From assembly GCA_963576735.1 (NCBI GenBank), contig OY755182.1, positions 1,178,001 through 1,242,000 on the forward strand: a stretch of DNA of 64,000 nucleotides. Reading direction: 5' to 3'. The stretch is from Bedellia somnulentella. Its lineage: Eukaryota; Arthropoda; Insecta; Lepidoptera; Bedelliidae. Positions within the stretch are counted from its first letter, which is position 1, and the number at the start of each line of letters is the position of its first letter. This document shows positions 50,901 to 62,900 of this stretch, one piece after another. The notes under the pieces were generated by a model. The model did not search any database, was not told where the DNA came from, and saw only the letters and a program-made list of their open reading frames with translations. Both the position numbers and the translations under genes were made by a program.

Positions 50901-53900
50901 GTTTTTGTACTTCTTTTGACCCATCTGGTCTTTCTTTTGTAGTAGTAGTTTCTATAGTTGTTCGAATAGTTTTTTTACAATTATCAGTTCTAAGTATTTC
51001 TTTTTTTGTAACAGTCATTATTGTCTCTACAATATCAATATTATTTTCTTTAATTATTTTCTTTTTTACATCTGTATCAATAATGGTATCTTCGACGTTA
51101 TTATCTATTTCATCTTCTGATATGTATAGTTCATGTGTAACATTTTCACTTTGGTTATCATATCTTAAAAAGTTATCTTTTTGGCTGCTTTGGGAGTTTT
51201 CAAGATCTATTGGATCTAAATCTTGTAAATCTTTGGCGTACAAATCCATTTGTGAGGTAGATGACAGAGTGGAAGAACATTCTGATAGTAAAGTTTGTGT
51301 ATCTTTTACTGTAGTTGTAGATCCATCGGCGCTTTTACTGAGTGTAGTAGTTTCTATTGTAGTTTTTACATTTTGTGGTGTACCATCTTCACGAGACATT
51401 ATTTCTTTTGTGGTTACTGTTGTTATTGTTTGGGTGACAAGGCTCTCGCCATCTTTTATGATTTTAGTAACAGTATCAGTTTCTGTTTTAATTTTGCCGA
51501 CATTTTGCATAAGGAGAACAAGATCAGCATCACTTTCATTTAAAGTGTTTTTTAATCCTTTTTCTGTCGAAGTTGAAATTTTCTGAGTAACTACATCATC
51601 TCCTACGTGAACAATTTTTGTCACTATATCTTCAGCTCCATCTGATTTATCATATGATACTGAACTTTGAACGTCATCACAAACTTTAACATCTTCAAAA
51701 CTATTAATGGCTTTTGGTAAAGGACTGACTGGCACCGTTGGAGGAGTGGCAGCTCTATTGATGTCCGAACCAATAATAAGCGAATGGAAATTATCTGTTT
51801 TTATTCCTTGTTGAACATTATCACTACCTAAAGCAATGTTTAATGATTCAACCAAAGTGTTATCTTCTTTAGTATGTTCAGAAAACAATGTATCTTCATC
51901 CATCAAACTTTCTCCAATATCAAGTGGTAAGCTGTGGACACCTGAATCCGAAGTTAAAGAGTAAACTAGTTCTTCTTTAGGTGATTTGGATTCGGATGAA
52001 GTAGTTAACTTTTTCGTATTTGAATGATGGACCAGTACATCGGTTTTGTCTGACAATTGAGTTTTCTTGAGAGTAAATTTGTTCCCCTTTTCAGTACTTT
52101 CAAAACTATGTTTTTCTTCTACGCTTGTTTCTTTTGAAACATCTTCGGAACTACTACTGCAGAATGATTTTGTTGTAGTACATATTTCTTTTTCCTTTTC
52201 AAAACTATCAGTGTAACCCATATTAGTATAAGAAAACATTTCAGATGTTTTAGCCAAATCAGAAGATTCAGAGGTTTTTACAGTCTTTGCATGACCTCTG
52301 AGAATCATTTCTCTATTTTCCCTATCATTTTTTGTTACTTCATTGGTATCAAATACTCGACCTGTGTCTTCTCGACTAAGTGATTTATCATCGCAATCAA
52401 TCCTTGACTTATGAGATTTGAGTACTTGGTTAATACTAGAAGTTGTGCTAGAACTTGTAAAATATTGAGACTCTTGCGAGACTGCTGTGGTTGTAGATTT
52501 TAATTTTCCATGATCGAAAGATTTATATGACGTTACCGGATTGAGTGCTTTATCTGATGCTCGTTTTTCTAAAAGTAAAGATTCTTCAGAGGGTGCTGTA
52601 ATAGTTGTCTTTTCTGCTGCAACTTTGACCAACGATTCAGTAACTTTTTCAAACGGTACTGGGTTTTGTGATTTTTCTGATGCTGATTTCGGGCTTGCAG
52701 CTTTCTCCGACACTGCTTCTTCATTGAGTACAGAGTTTGACGCTATTTCAAATGCAATTTTCCCCGGCGGAACTGGGCTTGCCGCTTTTTCTAAAACTGC
52801 TTTCTCAGAGGGAACCGGGCTTGCAGTTTTCACAGAGAGTACGGGACTTGCAGATTTTTCAAGGCCTGCTTTCAGAGAAGGTGCTAGGCTTGGTCCTTTT
52901 TCTGAGGCAGCTATTTCCGACGGAATAGGGTTTGTAGCTGTCTCTGAAGCTTCTTTGTCAGAGGGTACTGGACTATGAGCTTTGTCGGACGCTTGTTTTT
53001 CTGATGTCACTTGACTCGGTTTTTTTTCTGATGGAGCCTTCTCTAATATAACTAGGCTTGAGGCTTTCTCTGATGCTAATCTATCAGAGAGTATGGGACT
53101 AGATGGTTTTACTGACGTAATTTCAGCTGATGATAGAGGCCAAAGTACTTTTTCTGAAATAACTTTCTCAGAAATTGGTTTTTCAGATAGTACCAGGCTT
53201 GCAGCTTTCTTAGAGGGTACCGGGCTTGGAGCTCTGTCTAACGCCAGTTCTTCTGGTGGAACAGGACTTGAAGCTGCTTTCTCTGATCGAACAAGATTTG
53301 ATGTTATTTCTGATTCAGCTTTTTCTGACGGAACCGGGCTCGCAGCTTTCTCTGATGGTACAGGACTTGGTGCTTTCTCTAGTGCAACAGGGCTGGGAGC
53401 TTTTTCTGATGTTGTTTTCTCTGAAGGAACCTGGCTTGCAGCTTTGTCGGATGGTACAGGACTAGCCGATTTTAATGTTTCAGCCATTTCTGAGGGGACC
53501 GGGCTTTCAGATTTCTCTGAAGCTGCTTTCTCTGATCGAACAAGATTTGGTGCTATTTCTGATGCAGCTTTTTCAGAGGTTGCGGGGCTAGCAGCTTTTT
53601 CTGAAACTGTTTTCTGTGTGGGTACCGGGCTTGCTTCTTTCTCAAAGTGTACTGGGCTTGCCGCTTTTTCAGACGGCACTGGACTTGGTGCTTTTTTTGA
53701 GTCCGCTTTCTCAGATGGCACTTGGTTTGGTATTTTTTCAAATGCAGCTTTTTCCGACGGAACAGAGCTTGCAGCTTTTTCAGAAACTGATTTCTCAGAG
53801 GTTGCAAGGCTTGCAGCTTTCTCAGAGGGTACCGGGCTTGGAGCTTCGTCTAACCCTTCTTCTTCTTTTGATATAGGACTTGGTGCTATTTCTGATGCAG

Positions 53901-56900
53901 CTTTCTCTGACGGGACCGGGCTTGTAGCTTTCTCAGCTGGCATCGGGCTTGCAGTTTTTGGAGAGGGTAGTGGGCTAGCAGCTTTTTCTGAGACTGTTTT
54001 CTCAAATGGTACTGGGCTTGGTGCTTTTTGTGATGCAGCTTTCTCAGAGGGTACCGGGCTTGAAGCTTTATCTAACCCTACTTCTTCTTTTGGTATAGGA
54101 CTTAGTGGTTTTTCTGACGCAGTTTCTTCTGACTGGACCGGGCTTGCAGCTTTCTCAGCTGGTATCGGGCTTGCAGTTTTCACAGAGGGTACTGGGCTTG
54201 CAGCTGTTTCTGAATCTATTATCTCAGGGGGTAAGCTTACAGCTCCTTCAGAGGGTAACGGGCTTGCAGCTCTCTCAGAGATTACCGGACTCGTTACTTT
54301 TTCTGTTGTAGCTTTCTCCGACGGAACTAGACTTGCAGTTATCCTAGACGGAACCAGGCTCGCAGCTCTCTGAGAGGGTACGGGGCTGGCAGCTTTTTCT
54401 GAAACGGCTTTCTCTGAAGGAAACGGGCTTGCAGTTTTCTCGAATGGTAAAGGACTGGCTGATTTTAATGTTTCAATCATATCCGAGGGAACCGGGCTTT
54501 CAGCTTTCTCAGAAACTGCTTTCTCTGATGGTACAGGGCTTAGAGCTTTTTCTGATGCGGCTTTCTCTGAAGGAACCGGGCTTGCAGCTTTTTCTGAAGC
54601 TGCTTTCTCTGCTGGTACAGGACTTGGTGCTTTCTCTAGTGCAACAGGGCTGGGAGCTTTTTCTGATGTTGTTTTCTCTGAAGGAACCTGGCTTGCAGCT
54701 TTGTCGGATGGTACAGGACTAGCCGATTTTAATGTTTCAGCCATTTCTGAGGGGACCGGGCTTTCAGATTTCTCTGAAGCTGCTTTCTCTGATCGAACAA
54801 GATTTGATGTTATTTCTGATTCAGCTTTTTCTGACGGAACCGGGCTCGCAGCTTTCTCAGAAACTACTTTCTCTGATGGTACAGGACTTGTTACTTTGTC
54901 TGATGCTAGTTCTTGAGATGGTAAAGGACTGGCTGATTTAAATAATTCAGCCATTTCCGAGGGAACCGGGCTTTCAGCTTTCTCAGAAACTGCTTTCTCT
55001 GATGGTACAGGACTTCGTATTTTGTCTGATGCTAGTTCTTTAGATGGTAGAGGGCTAGACTTTTCTGAGATAGCTTTGTCTGAAGGTACCGGGCTTGCAG
55101 CTTTCTCGGATGGTACAGGGCTAGCCGATATTAATGTTTTATCCATATCTGAGGAAACTGGGTATTTAGATTTATCTGAAACCGCTTTTTCTGATGGTAC
55201 AGGGCTTGGAGATTTTTCTGATGCAGCTTTCTCTGAGGGAACTGGACTTTCCACTTTCTCAGAAACTGCTATCTCTGATGGTACAGGGCTTGGAGCTTTT
55301 TCTGATGCAGCTCTCTCTGAGGGTACCGGACTTTCAGCTTTCTCAGAAACTGCTTTCTCTGATGGTACCGGGCTTGTAGCTTTCTCGAATGGTACAGGGC
55401 TAGCCGATATTAATGTTTTATCCATATCTGAGGGAACCGGGCTTTCAGCTTTATCTGAATTGTCTTTCTCTGATGGTATAGAGCTTGGAGCTTTTTCTGA
55501 TGCAGCTTTTTCTGAGGGAACCGGACTTACAGCTTTCTCAGAAACTGCTTTCTCTGATGGTACAGGGCTTGGAGCTTTTTCTGATGCAGCTTTCTCTGAG
55601 GGAACCGGGCTCTCAACTTTCTCAGAAACTGCTTTTTCCGATGGTACAGGGCTTGGAGCTTTTTCGGATGCGGCTTTCTCAGAAGGCACCGGGCTTGCAG
55701 CTTTGTCGGATGGTACAGGACTGGCCGGTTTTAATGTTTCAGCCATTTCTGAGGGAATTGGGCTTTCAGCTTTCTCAGAAACTGCTTTCTCCGATGATAC
55801 AGTGCTTGGAGCTTTTTTGGATGCGACTTTCTCAGAAGGCACCGGGCTTGCAGCTTTCTCAGAAACTGCTTTCTCCGATGGTACAGGGCTTGGAGCTTTT
55901 TCGGATGCGGCTTTCTCAGAAGGCACCGGGCTTGCAGCTTTGTCGGATGGTACAAGACTGGCCGATTGTAATTTTTTAGCCATTTCTGAGGGAATTGGGC
56001 TTTCAGCTTTCTCAGAAACTGCTTTCTCTGATGGTACAGGGCTTGGAGCTTTTTCTGACGCAGCTTTCTCTGAGGGAACCAGACTTGCAGCTTTCTCAGA
56101 AACTGCTTTCTCCGATGGTACAGGGCTTGGAGCTTTTTCGGATGCGGCTTTCTCAGAAGGCACTGGGCTTGCAGCTTTATCAGAACTTTCTTTCTCTGAT
56201 GGTACAGGGCTTGGAGCTTTTTCTGACGCAGCTTTCTCTGAGGGAACCGGACTTGCAGCTTTCTCAGAAAGTGCTTTCTCCGATGGTACAGGGCTTAGAG
56301 CTTTTTCGGATGGGGCTTTCTCAGAAGGCACCGGGCTTGCAACTTTCTCAGAAACTGCTTTCTCCGATGGTACAGGGCTTGGAGCTTTTTCGGATGCGGC
56401 TTTCTCAGAAGGCACTGGGCTTGCAGCTGTATCAGAACTTTCTTTCTCTGATGGTACAGGGCTTGGAGCTTTTTCTGACGCAGCTTTCTCTGAGGGAACC
56501 GGACTTGCAGCTTTCTCAGAAAGTGCTTTCTCCGATGGTCCAGGGCTTAGAGCTTTTTCGGATGGGGCTTTCTCAGAAGGCACCGGGCTTGCAGCTTTCT
56601 CAGAAACTGCTTTCTCCGATGGTACAGGGCTTGGAGCTTTTTCGGATGCGGCTTTCTCAGAAGGCACTGGGCTTGCAGCTGTATCAGAACTTTCTTTCTC
56701 TGATGGTACAGGGCTTGGAGCTTTTTCTGACGTAGCTTTCTCTGAGGGAACCGGACTTGCAGCTTTCTCAGAAACTGCTTTCTCCGATGGTACAGGGCTT
56801 GGAACTTTTTCGGATGCGGCTTTCTCAGAAGGCACTGGGCTTGCAGCTTTATCAGAACTTTCTTTCTCTGATGGTACAGGGCTTGGAGCTTTTTCTGACG

Positions 56901-59900
56901 CAGCTTTCTCTGAGGGAACCGGACTTGCAGCTTTCTCAGAAAGTGCTTTCTCCGATGGTCCAGGGCTTAGAGCTTTTTCGGATGGGGCTTTCTCAGAAGG
57001 CAACGGGCTTGCAGCTTTCTCAGAAACTGCTTTCTCCGATGGTACAGGGCTTGGAGCTTTTTCGGATGTGGCTTTCGCAGAAGGCACTGGGCTTGCAGCT
57101 GTATCAGAACTTTCTTTCTCTGATGGTACAGGGCTTGGAGCTTTTTCTGACGCAGCTTTCTCTGAGGGAACCGGACTTGCAGCTTTCTCAGAAAGTGCTT
57201 TCTCCGATGGTACAGGGCTTAGAGCTTTTTCGGATGGGGATTTCTCAGAAGGCATCGGGCTTGCAGCTTTCTCAGAAACTGCTTTCTCCGATGGTACAGG
57301 GCTTGGAGCTTTTTCGGATGCGGCTTTCTCAGAAGGCACTGGGCTTGCAGCTGTATCAGAACTTTCTTTCTCTGATGGTACAGGGCTTGGAGCTTTTTCT
57401 GACGCAGCTTTCTCTGAGGGAACCGGACTTGCAGCTTTCTCAGAAAGTGCTTTCTCCGATGGTCCAGGGCTTAGAGCTTTTTCGGATGGGGCTTTCTCAG
57501 AAGGCACCGGGCTTGCAGCTTTCTCAGAAACTGCTTTCTCCGATGGTACAGGGCTTGGAGCTTTTTCGGATGCGGCTTTCTCAGAAGGCACTGGGCTTGC
57601 AGCTGTATCAGAACTTTCTTTCTCTGATGGTACAGGGCTTGGAGCTTTTTCTGACGTAGCTTTCTCTGAGGGAACCGGACTTGCAGCTTTCTCAGAAACT
57701 GCTTTCTCCGATGGTACAGGGCTTGGAGCTTTTTCGGATGCGGCTTTCTCAGAAGGCACCGGGCTTGCAGCTTTCTCAGAAACTGCTTTCTCCGATGGTA
57801 CAGGGCTTGGAGCTTTTTCGGATGCGGCTTTCTCAGAAGGCACGGGGCTTGCAGCTTTCTCAGAACTTTCTTTCTCTGATGGTACAGGGCTTGGAGCTTT
57901 TTCTGACGTAGCTTTCTCTGAGGGAACCGGGCTTGCAGCTTTCTCAGAAACTGCTTTCTCCGATGGTACAGGGCTTGGAGCTTTTTCGGATGCGGCTTTC
58001 TCAGAAGGCACCGGGCTTGCAGCTTTCTCAGAAACTGCTTTCTCCGATGGTTCAGGGCTTGGAGCTTTTTCGGATGCGGCTTTCTCAGAAGGCACCGGGC
58101 TTGCAGTTTTATCAGAACTTTCTTTCTCTGATGGTACAGGGCTTGGAGCTTTTTCTGACGCAGCTTTCTCAGAAGGCACCGGGCTTGCAGCTTTGTCGGA
58201 TGGTACAGGACTGGTCGATTGTAATGTTTTAGCCATTTCTGAAGGAATTGGGCTTTCAGCTTTCTCAGAAACTGCTTTCTCTGATGGTACAGGGCTTGGA
58301 GCTTTTTCGGATGCGGCTTTCTCAGAAGGCACGGGGCTTGCAGCTTTCTCAGAACTTTCTTTCTCTGATGGTACAGGGCTTGGAGCTTTTTCTGACGTAG
58401 CTTTCTCTGAGGGAACCGGGCTTGCAGCTTTCTCAGAAACTGCTTTCTCCGATGGTACAGGGCTTGGAGCTTTTTCGGATGCGGCTTTCTCAGAAGGCAC
58501 CGGGCTTGCAGCTTTCTCAGAAACTGCTTTCTCCGATGGTTCAGGGCTTGGAGCTTTTTCGGATGCGGCTTTCTCAGAAGGCACCGGGCTTGCAGTTTTA
58601 TCAGAACTTTCTTTCTCTGATGGTACAGGGCTTGGAGCTTTTTCTGACGCAGCTTTCTCAGAAGGCACCGGGCTTGCAGCTTTGTCGGATGGTACAGGAC
58701 TGGTCGATTGTAATGTTTTAGCCATTTCTGAAGGAATTGGGCTTTCAGCTTTCTCAGAAACTGCTTTCTCTGATGGTACAGGGCTTGGAGCTTTTTCGGA
58801 TGCGGCTTTCTCAAAAGGCACTGGGCTTGCAGCTTTGTCGGATGGTACAGGACTTGCCGATTTTAATGGTTCAGCCATTTCTGAGGGAATTGGGCTTTCA
58901 GCTTTCTCAGAAACTGCTTTCTCTGATGGTTTAGGACTTGGAGCTGTTTCGGATGCGGCTTTCTCAGAAGGCACCGGGCTTGCAGCTTTCTCAGAATTTG
59001 CTTTCTCAGATGGTACAGGGCTTGGAGCTTTTTCAGATGCGGCTTTCTCAGAAGGCACCGGGCTTGCAGCTTTGTCGGATGGAACAGGACTGGCCAATTT
59101 GAATGTTTCAGTCATTTCTGAGGGAATTGGGCTTTCAGCTTTCTCAGAAACTGCTTTCTCTGATGGTACAGGGCTTGGAGCTGTTTCGGATGCGGCTTTC
59201 TCAGAAGGCACCGGGCTTGCAGCTTTCTCAGAAACTGCTTTCTCCGATGGTACAGGGCTTGGAGCTTTTTCAGATGCGGCTTTCTTAGAAGGCACCGGGC
59301 TTGCAGCTTTGTCGGATGGTACAGGACTGGCCGATTTTAATGTTTCAGCCATTTCTGAGGGAATTGGGCTTTCAGCTTTCTCCGAAACTGCTTTTTCTGA
59401 TGGTACAGGGCTTGGAGCTTTTTCGGATGCCGCTTTCTCAGAAAGCACTGGGCTTGCAGCTGTATCAGAACTTTCTTTCTCTGATGGTACAGGGCTTGGA
59501 GGTTTTTCTGACGCAGCTTTCTCTGAGGGAACCGGACTTGCAGCTTTCTCAGAAACTGCTTTCTCCGATGGTGCAGGGCTTGGAGCTTTTTCGGATGCGG
59601 CTTTCTCAGAAGGCACCGGGCTTGCAGGCATATCGGATGGTACAGGACTGGCCGATTTTAATGTTTCAGCCATTTCTGAGGGAATTGGGCTTTCAGCTTT
59701 CTCAGAAACGGTTTTCTCTGATGGTACAGGGCTTGGAGCTTTTTCGTATGCGCCTTTCTCAGAAGGCACTGGGCTTGCAGCTGTATCAGAAATTTCTTTC
59801 TCTGATGGTACAGGGCTTGGAGCTTTTTCTGACGCAGCTTTCTCTGAGGGAACCGGACTTGCAGCTTTCTCAGAAAGTGCTTTCTCCGATGGTACAGGGC

Positions 59901-62900
59901 TTAGAGCTTTTTCGGATGGTACAGGACTGGCCGATTGTAATGTTTTCGCCATTTCTGAGGGAATTGGGCTTTCAGATTTCTCAGAAACTGCTTTCTCTGA
60001 TGGTACAGGGCTTGGAGCTTTTTCTGACGTAGCTTTCTCTGAGGGAACCGGACTTGCAGCTTTCTCAGAAACTGCTTTCTCCGATGGTACAGGGCTTGGA
60101 GCTTTTTCGGATGCGGCTTTCTCAGAAGGCACTGGGCTTGCAGCTGTATCAGAACTTTTTTTCTCTGATGGTACAGGGCTTGGAGCTTTTTCTGACGCAG
60201 CTTTCTCTGAGGGAACCGGACTTGCAGCTTTCTCAGAAAGTGCTTTCTCCGATGGTACAGGGCTAAGAGCTTTTTCGGATGGGGCTTTCTCAGAAGGCAC
60301 CGGGCTTGCAGCTTTCTCAGAAACTGCTTTCTCCGATGGTACAGGGCTTGGAGCTTTTTCGGATGCGGCTTTCTCAGAAGGCACTGGGCTTGCAGCTGTA
60401 TCAGAACTTTCTTTCTCTGATGGTACAGGGCTTGGAGCTTTTTCTGACGCAGCTTTCTCTGAGGGAACCGGACTTGCAGCTTTCTCAGAAAGTGCTTTCT
60501 CCGATGGTCCAGGGCTTAGAGCTTTTTCGGATGGGGCTTTCTCAGATGGCACCGGGCTTGCAGCTTTCTCAGAAACTGCTTTCTCCGATGGTACAGGGCT
60601 TGGAGCTTTTTCGGATGCGGCTTTCTCAGAAGGCACTGGGCTTGCAGCTGTATCAGAACTTTCTTTCTCTGATGGTACAGGGCTTGGAGCTTTTTCTGAC
60701 GTAGCTTTTTCTGAGGGAACCGGACTTGCAGCTTTCTCAGAAACTGCTTTCTCCGATGGTACAGGGCTTGGAGCTTTTTCGGATGCGGCTTTCTCAGAAG
60801 GCACCGGGCTTGCAGCTTTCTCAGAAACTGCTTTCTCCGATGGTACAGGGCTTGGAGCTTTTTCGGATGCGGCTTTCTCAGAAGGCACGGGGCTTGCAGC
60901 TTTCTCAGAACTTTCTTTCTCTGATGGTACAGGGCTTGGAGCTTTTTCTGACGTAGCTTTCTCTGAGGGAACCGGGCTTGCAGCTTTCTCAGAAACTGCT
61001 TTCTCCGATGGTACAGGGCTTGGAGCTTTTTCGGATGCGGCTTTCTCAGAAGGCACTGGGCTTGCAGCTGTATCAGAACTTTCTTTTTCTGATGGTACAG
61101 GGCTTGGAGCTTTTTCTGACGCAGCTTTCTCTGAGGGAACCGGACTTGCCGCTTTCTCAGAAAGTGCTTTCTCCGATGGTACAGGGCTTAAAGCTTTTTC
61201 GGATGGGGCTTTCTCAGAAGGCACCGGGCTTGCAGCTTTCTCAGAAACTGCTTTCTCCGATGGTTCAGGGCTTGGAGCTTTTTCGGATGCGGCTTTCTCA
61301 GAAGGCACCGGGCTTGCAGTTTTATCAGAACTTTCTTTCTCTGATGGTACAGGGCTTGGAGCTTTTTCTGACGCAGCTTTCTCAGAAGGCACCGGGCTTG
61401 CAGCTGTATCAGAACTTTCTTTTTCTGATGGTACAGGGCTTGGAGCTTTTTCTGACGCAGCTTTCTCTGAGGGAACCGGACTTGCCGCTTTCTCAGAAAG
61501 TGCTTTCTCCGATGGTACAGGGCTTAGAGCTTTTTCGGATGGGGCTTTCTCAGAAGGCACCGGGCTTGCAGCTTTCTCAGAAACTGCTTTCTCCGATGAT
61601 ACAGGGCTTGGAGCTTTTTCGGATGCGGCTTTCTCAGAAGGCACTGGGCTTGCAGCTTTATCAGAACTTTCTTTCTCTGATAGTACAGGGCTTGGAGCTT
61701 TTTCTGACGCAGCTTTCTCTGAGGGAACCGGACTTGCAGCTTTCTCAGAAAGTGCTTTCTCCGATGGTACAGGGCTTAGAGCTTTTTCGGATAGGGCTTT
61801 CTCAGAAGGCACCGGGCTTGCAGCTTTGTCAGAAACTGCTTTCTCCGATGGTACAGGGCTTGGAGCTTTTTCGGATGCGGCTTTCTCAGAAGGCACTGGG
61901 CTTGCAGCTGTATCAGAACTTTCTTTCTCTGATGGTACAGGGCTTGGAGCTTTTTCTGACGCAGCTTTCTCTGAGGGAACCGGACTTGCAGCTTTCTCCG
62001 AAAGTGCTTTCTCCGATGGTACAGGGCTTAGGGCTTTTTCGGATGGGGCTTTCTCAGAAGGCACCGGGCTTGCAGCTTTCTCAGAAACTGCTTTTTCTGA
62101 TGGTACAGGGCTTGGAGCTTTTTCAGATGCGGCTTTCTCAGAAGGCACCGGGCTTGCAGCTTTGTCGGATGGTACAGGACTGGCCGATTGTAATGTTTTA
62201 GCCATTTCTGAGGGAATTGGGCTTTCAGCTTTCTCAGAATCTGCTTTCTCTGATGGTACAGGGCTTGGAGCTTTTTCGGATGGGGCTTTCTCAGAAGACA
62301 CCGGGCTTTCAGCTTTCTCAGAAACTGCTTTCTCCGATGGTATAGGGCTTGGAGCTTTTTCGGATGCGGCTTTCTCAGAAGGCACCGGGCTTGCAGCTTT
62401 ATCGGATGGTACAGGACTGGCTGATTTAAATGTTTCAGCCATTTCCGAAGGAACCGGGCTTTCAGCTTTCTCTGATGGTACAGGGCTTGGAGCTTTTTCG
62501 GATGCGGCTTTCTCAGAAGGCACCGGGCTTGCATCTTTCTCAGAAACTGCTTTCTCCGATGGTACAGGGCTTGGAGCTTTTTCGGATGCGGCTTTCTCAG
62601 AAGGCACCGGGCTTGCAGCTTTGTCGGATGGTACAGGACTGGCCGATTTTAATGTTTCAGCCATTTCTGAGGGAATTGGGCTTTCAGCTTTCTCAGAAAC
62701 TGCTTTCTCTGATGGTACAGGGCTTGCAGCTTTTTCGGATGCGGCTTTCTCAGAAGGCACCGGGCTTGCAGCTTTGTCGGATGGTACAGGACTGGCCGAT
62801 TTTAATGTTTCAGCCATTTCTGAGGGAATTGGGCTTTCAGCTTTCACAGAAACTGCTTTTTCTGATAGTACAGGGCTTGGAGCTTTTTCTGACGCAGCTT

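Noticed and set aside
50891..51586. 231-codon open frame on the + strand
   Set aside because: Antisense to the Thr-rich modules of futsch. Thr/Ile codons reverse to give Val/Ser/Phe-rich sequence, with no domain.
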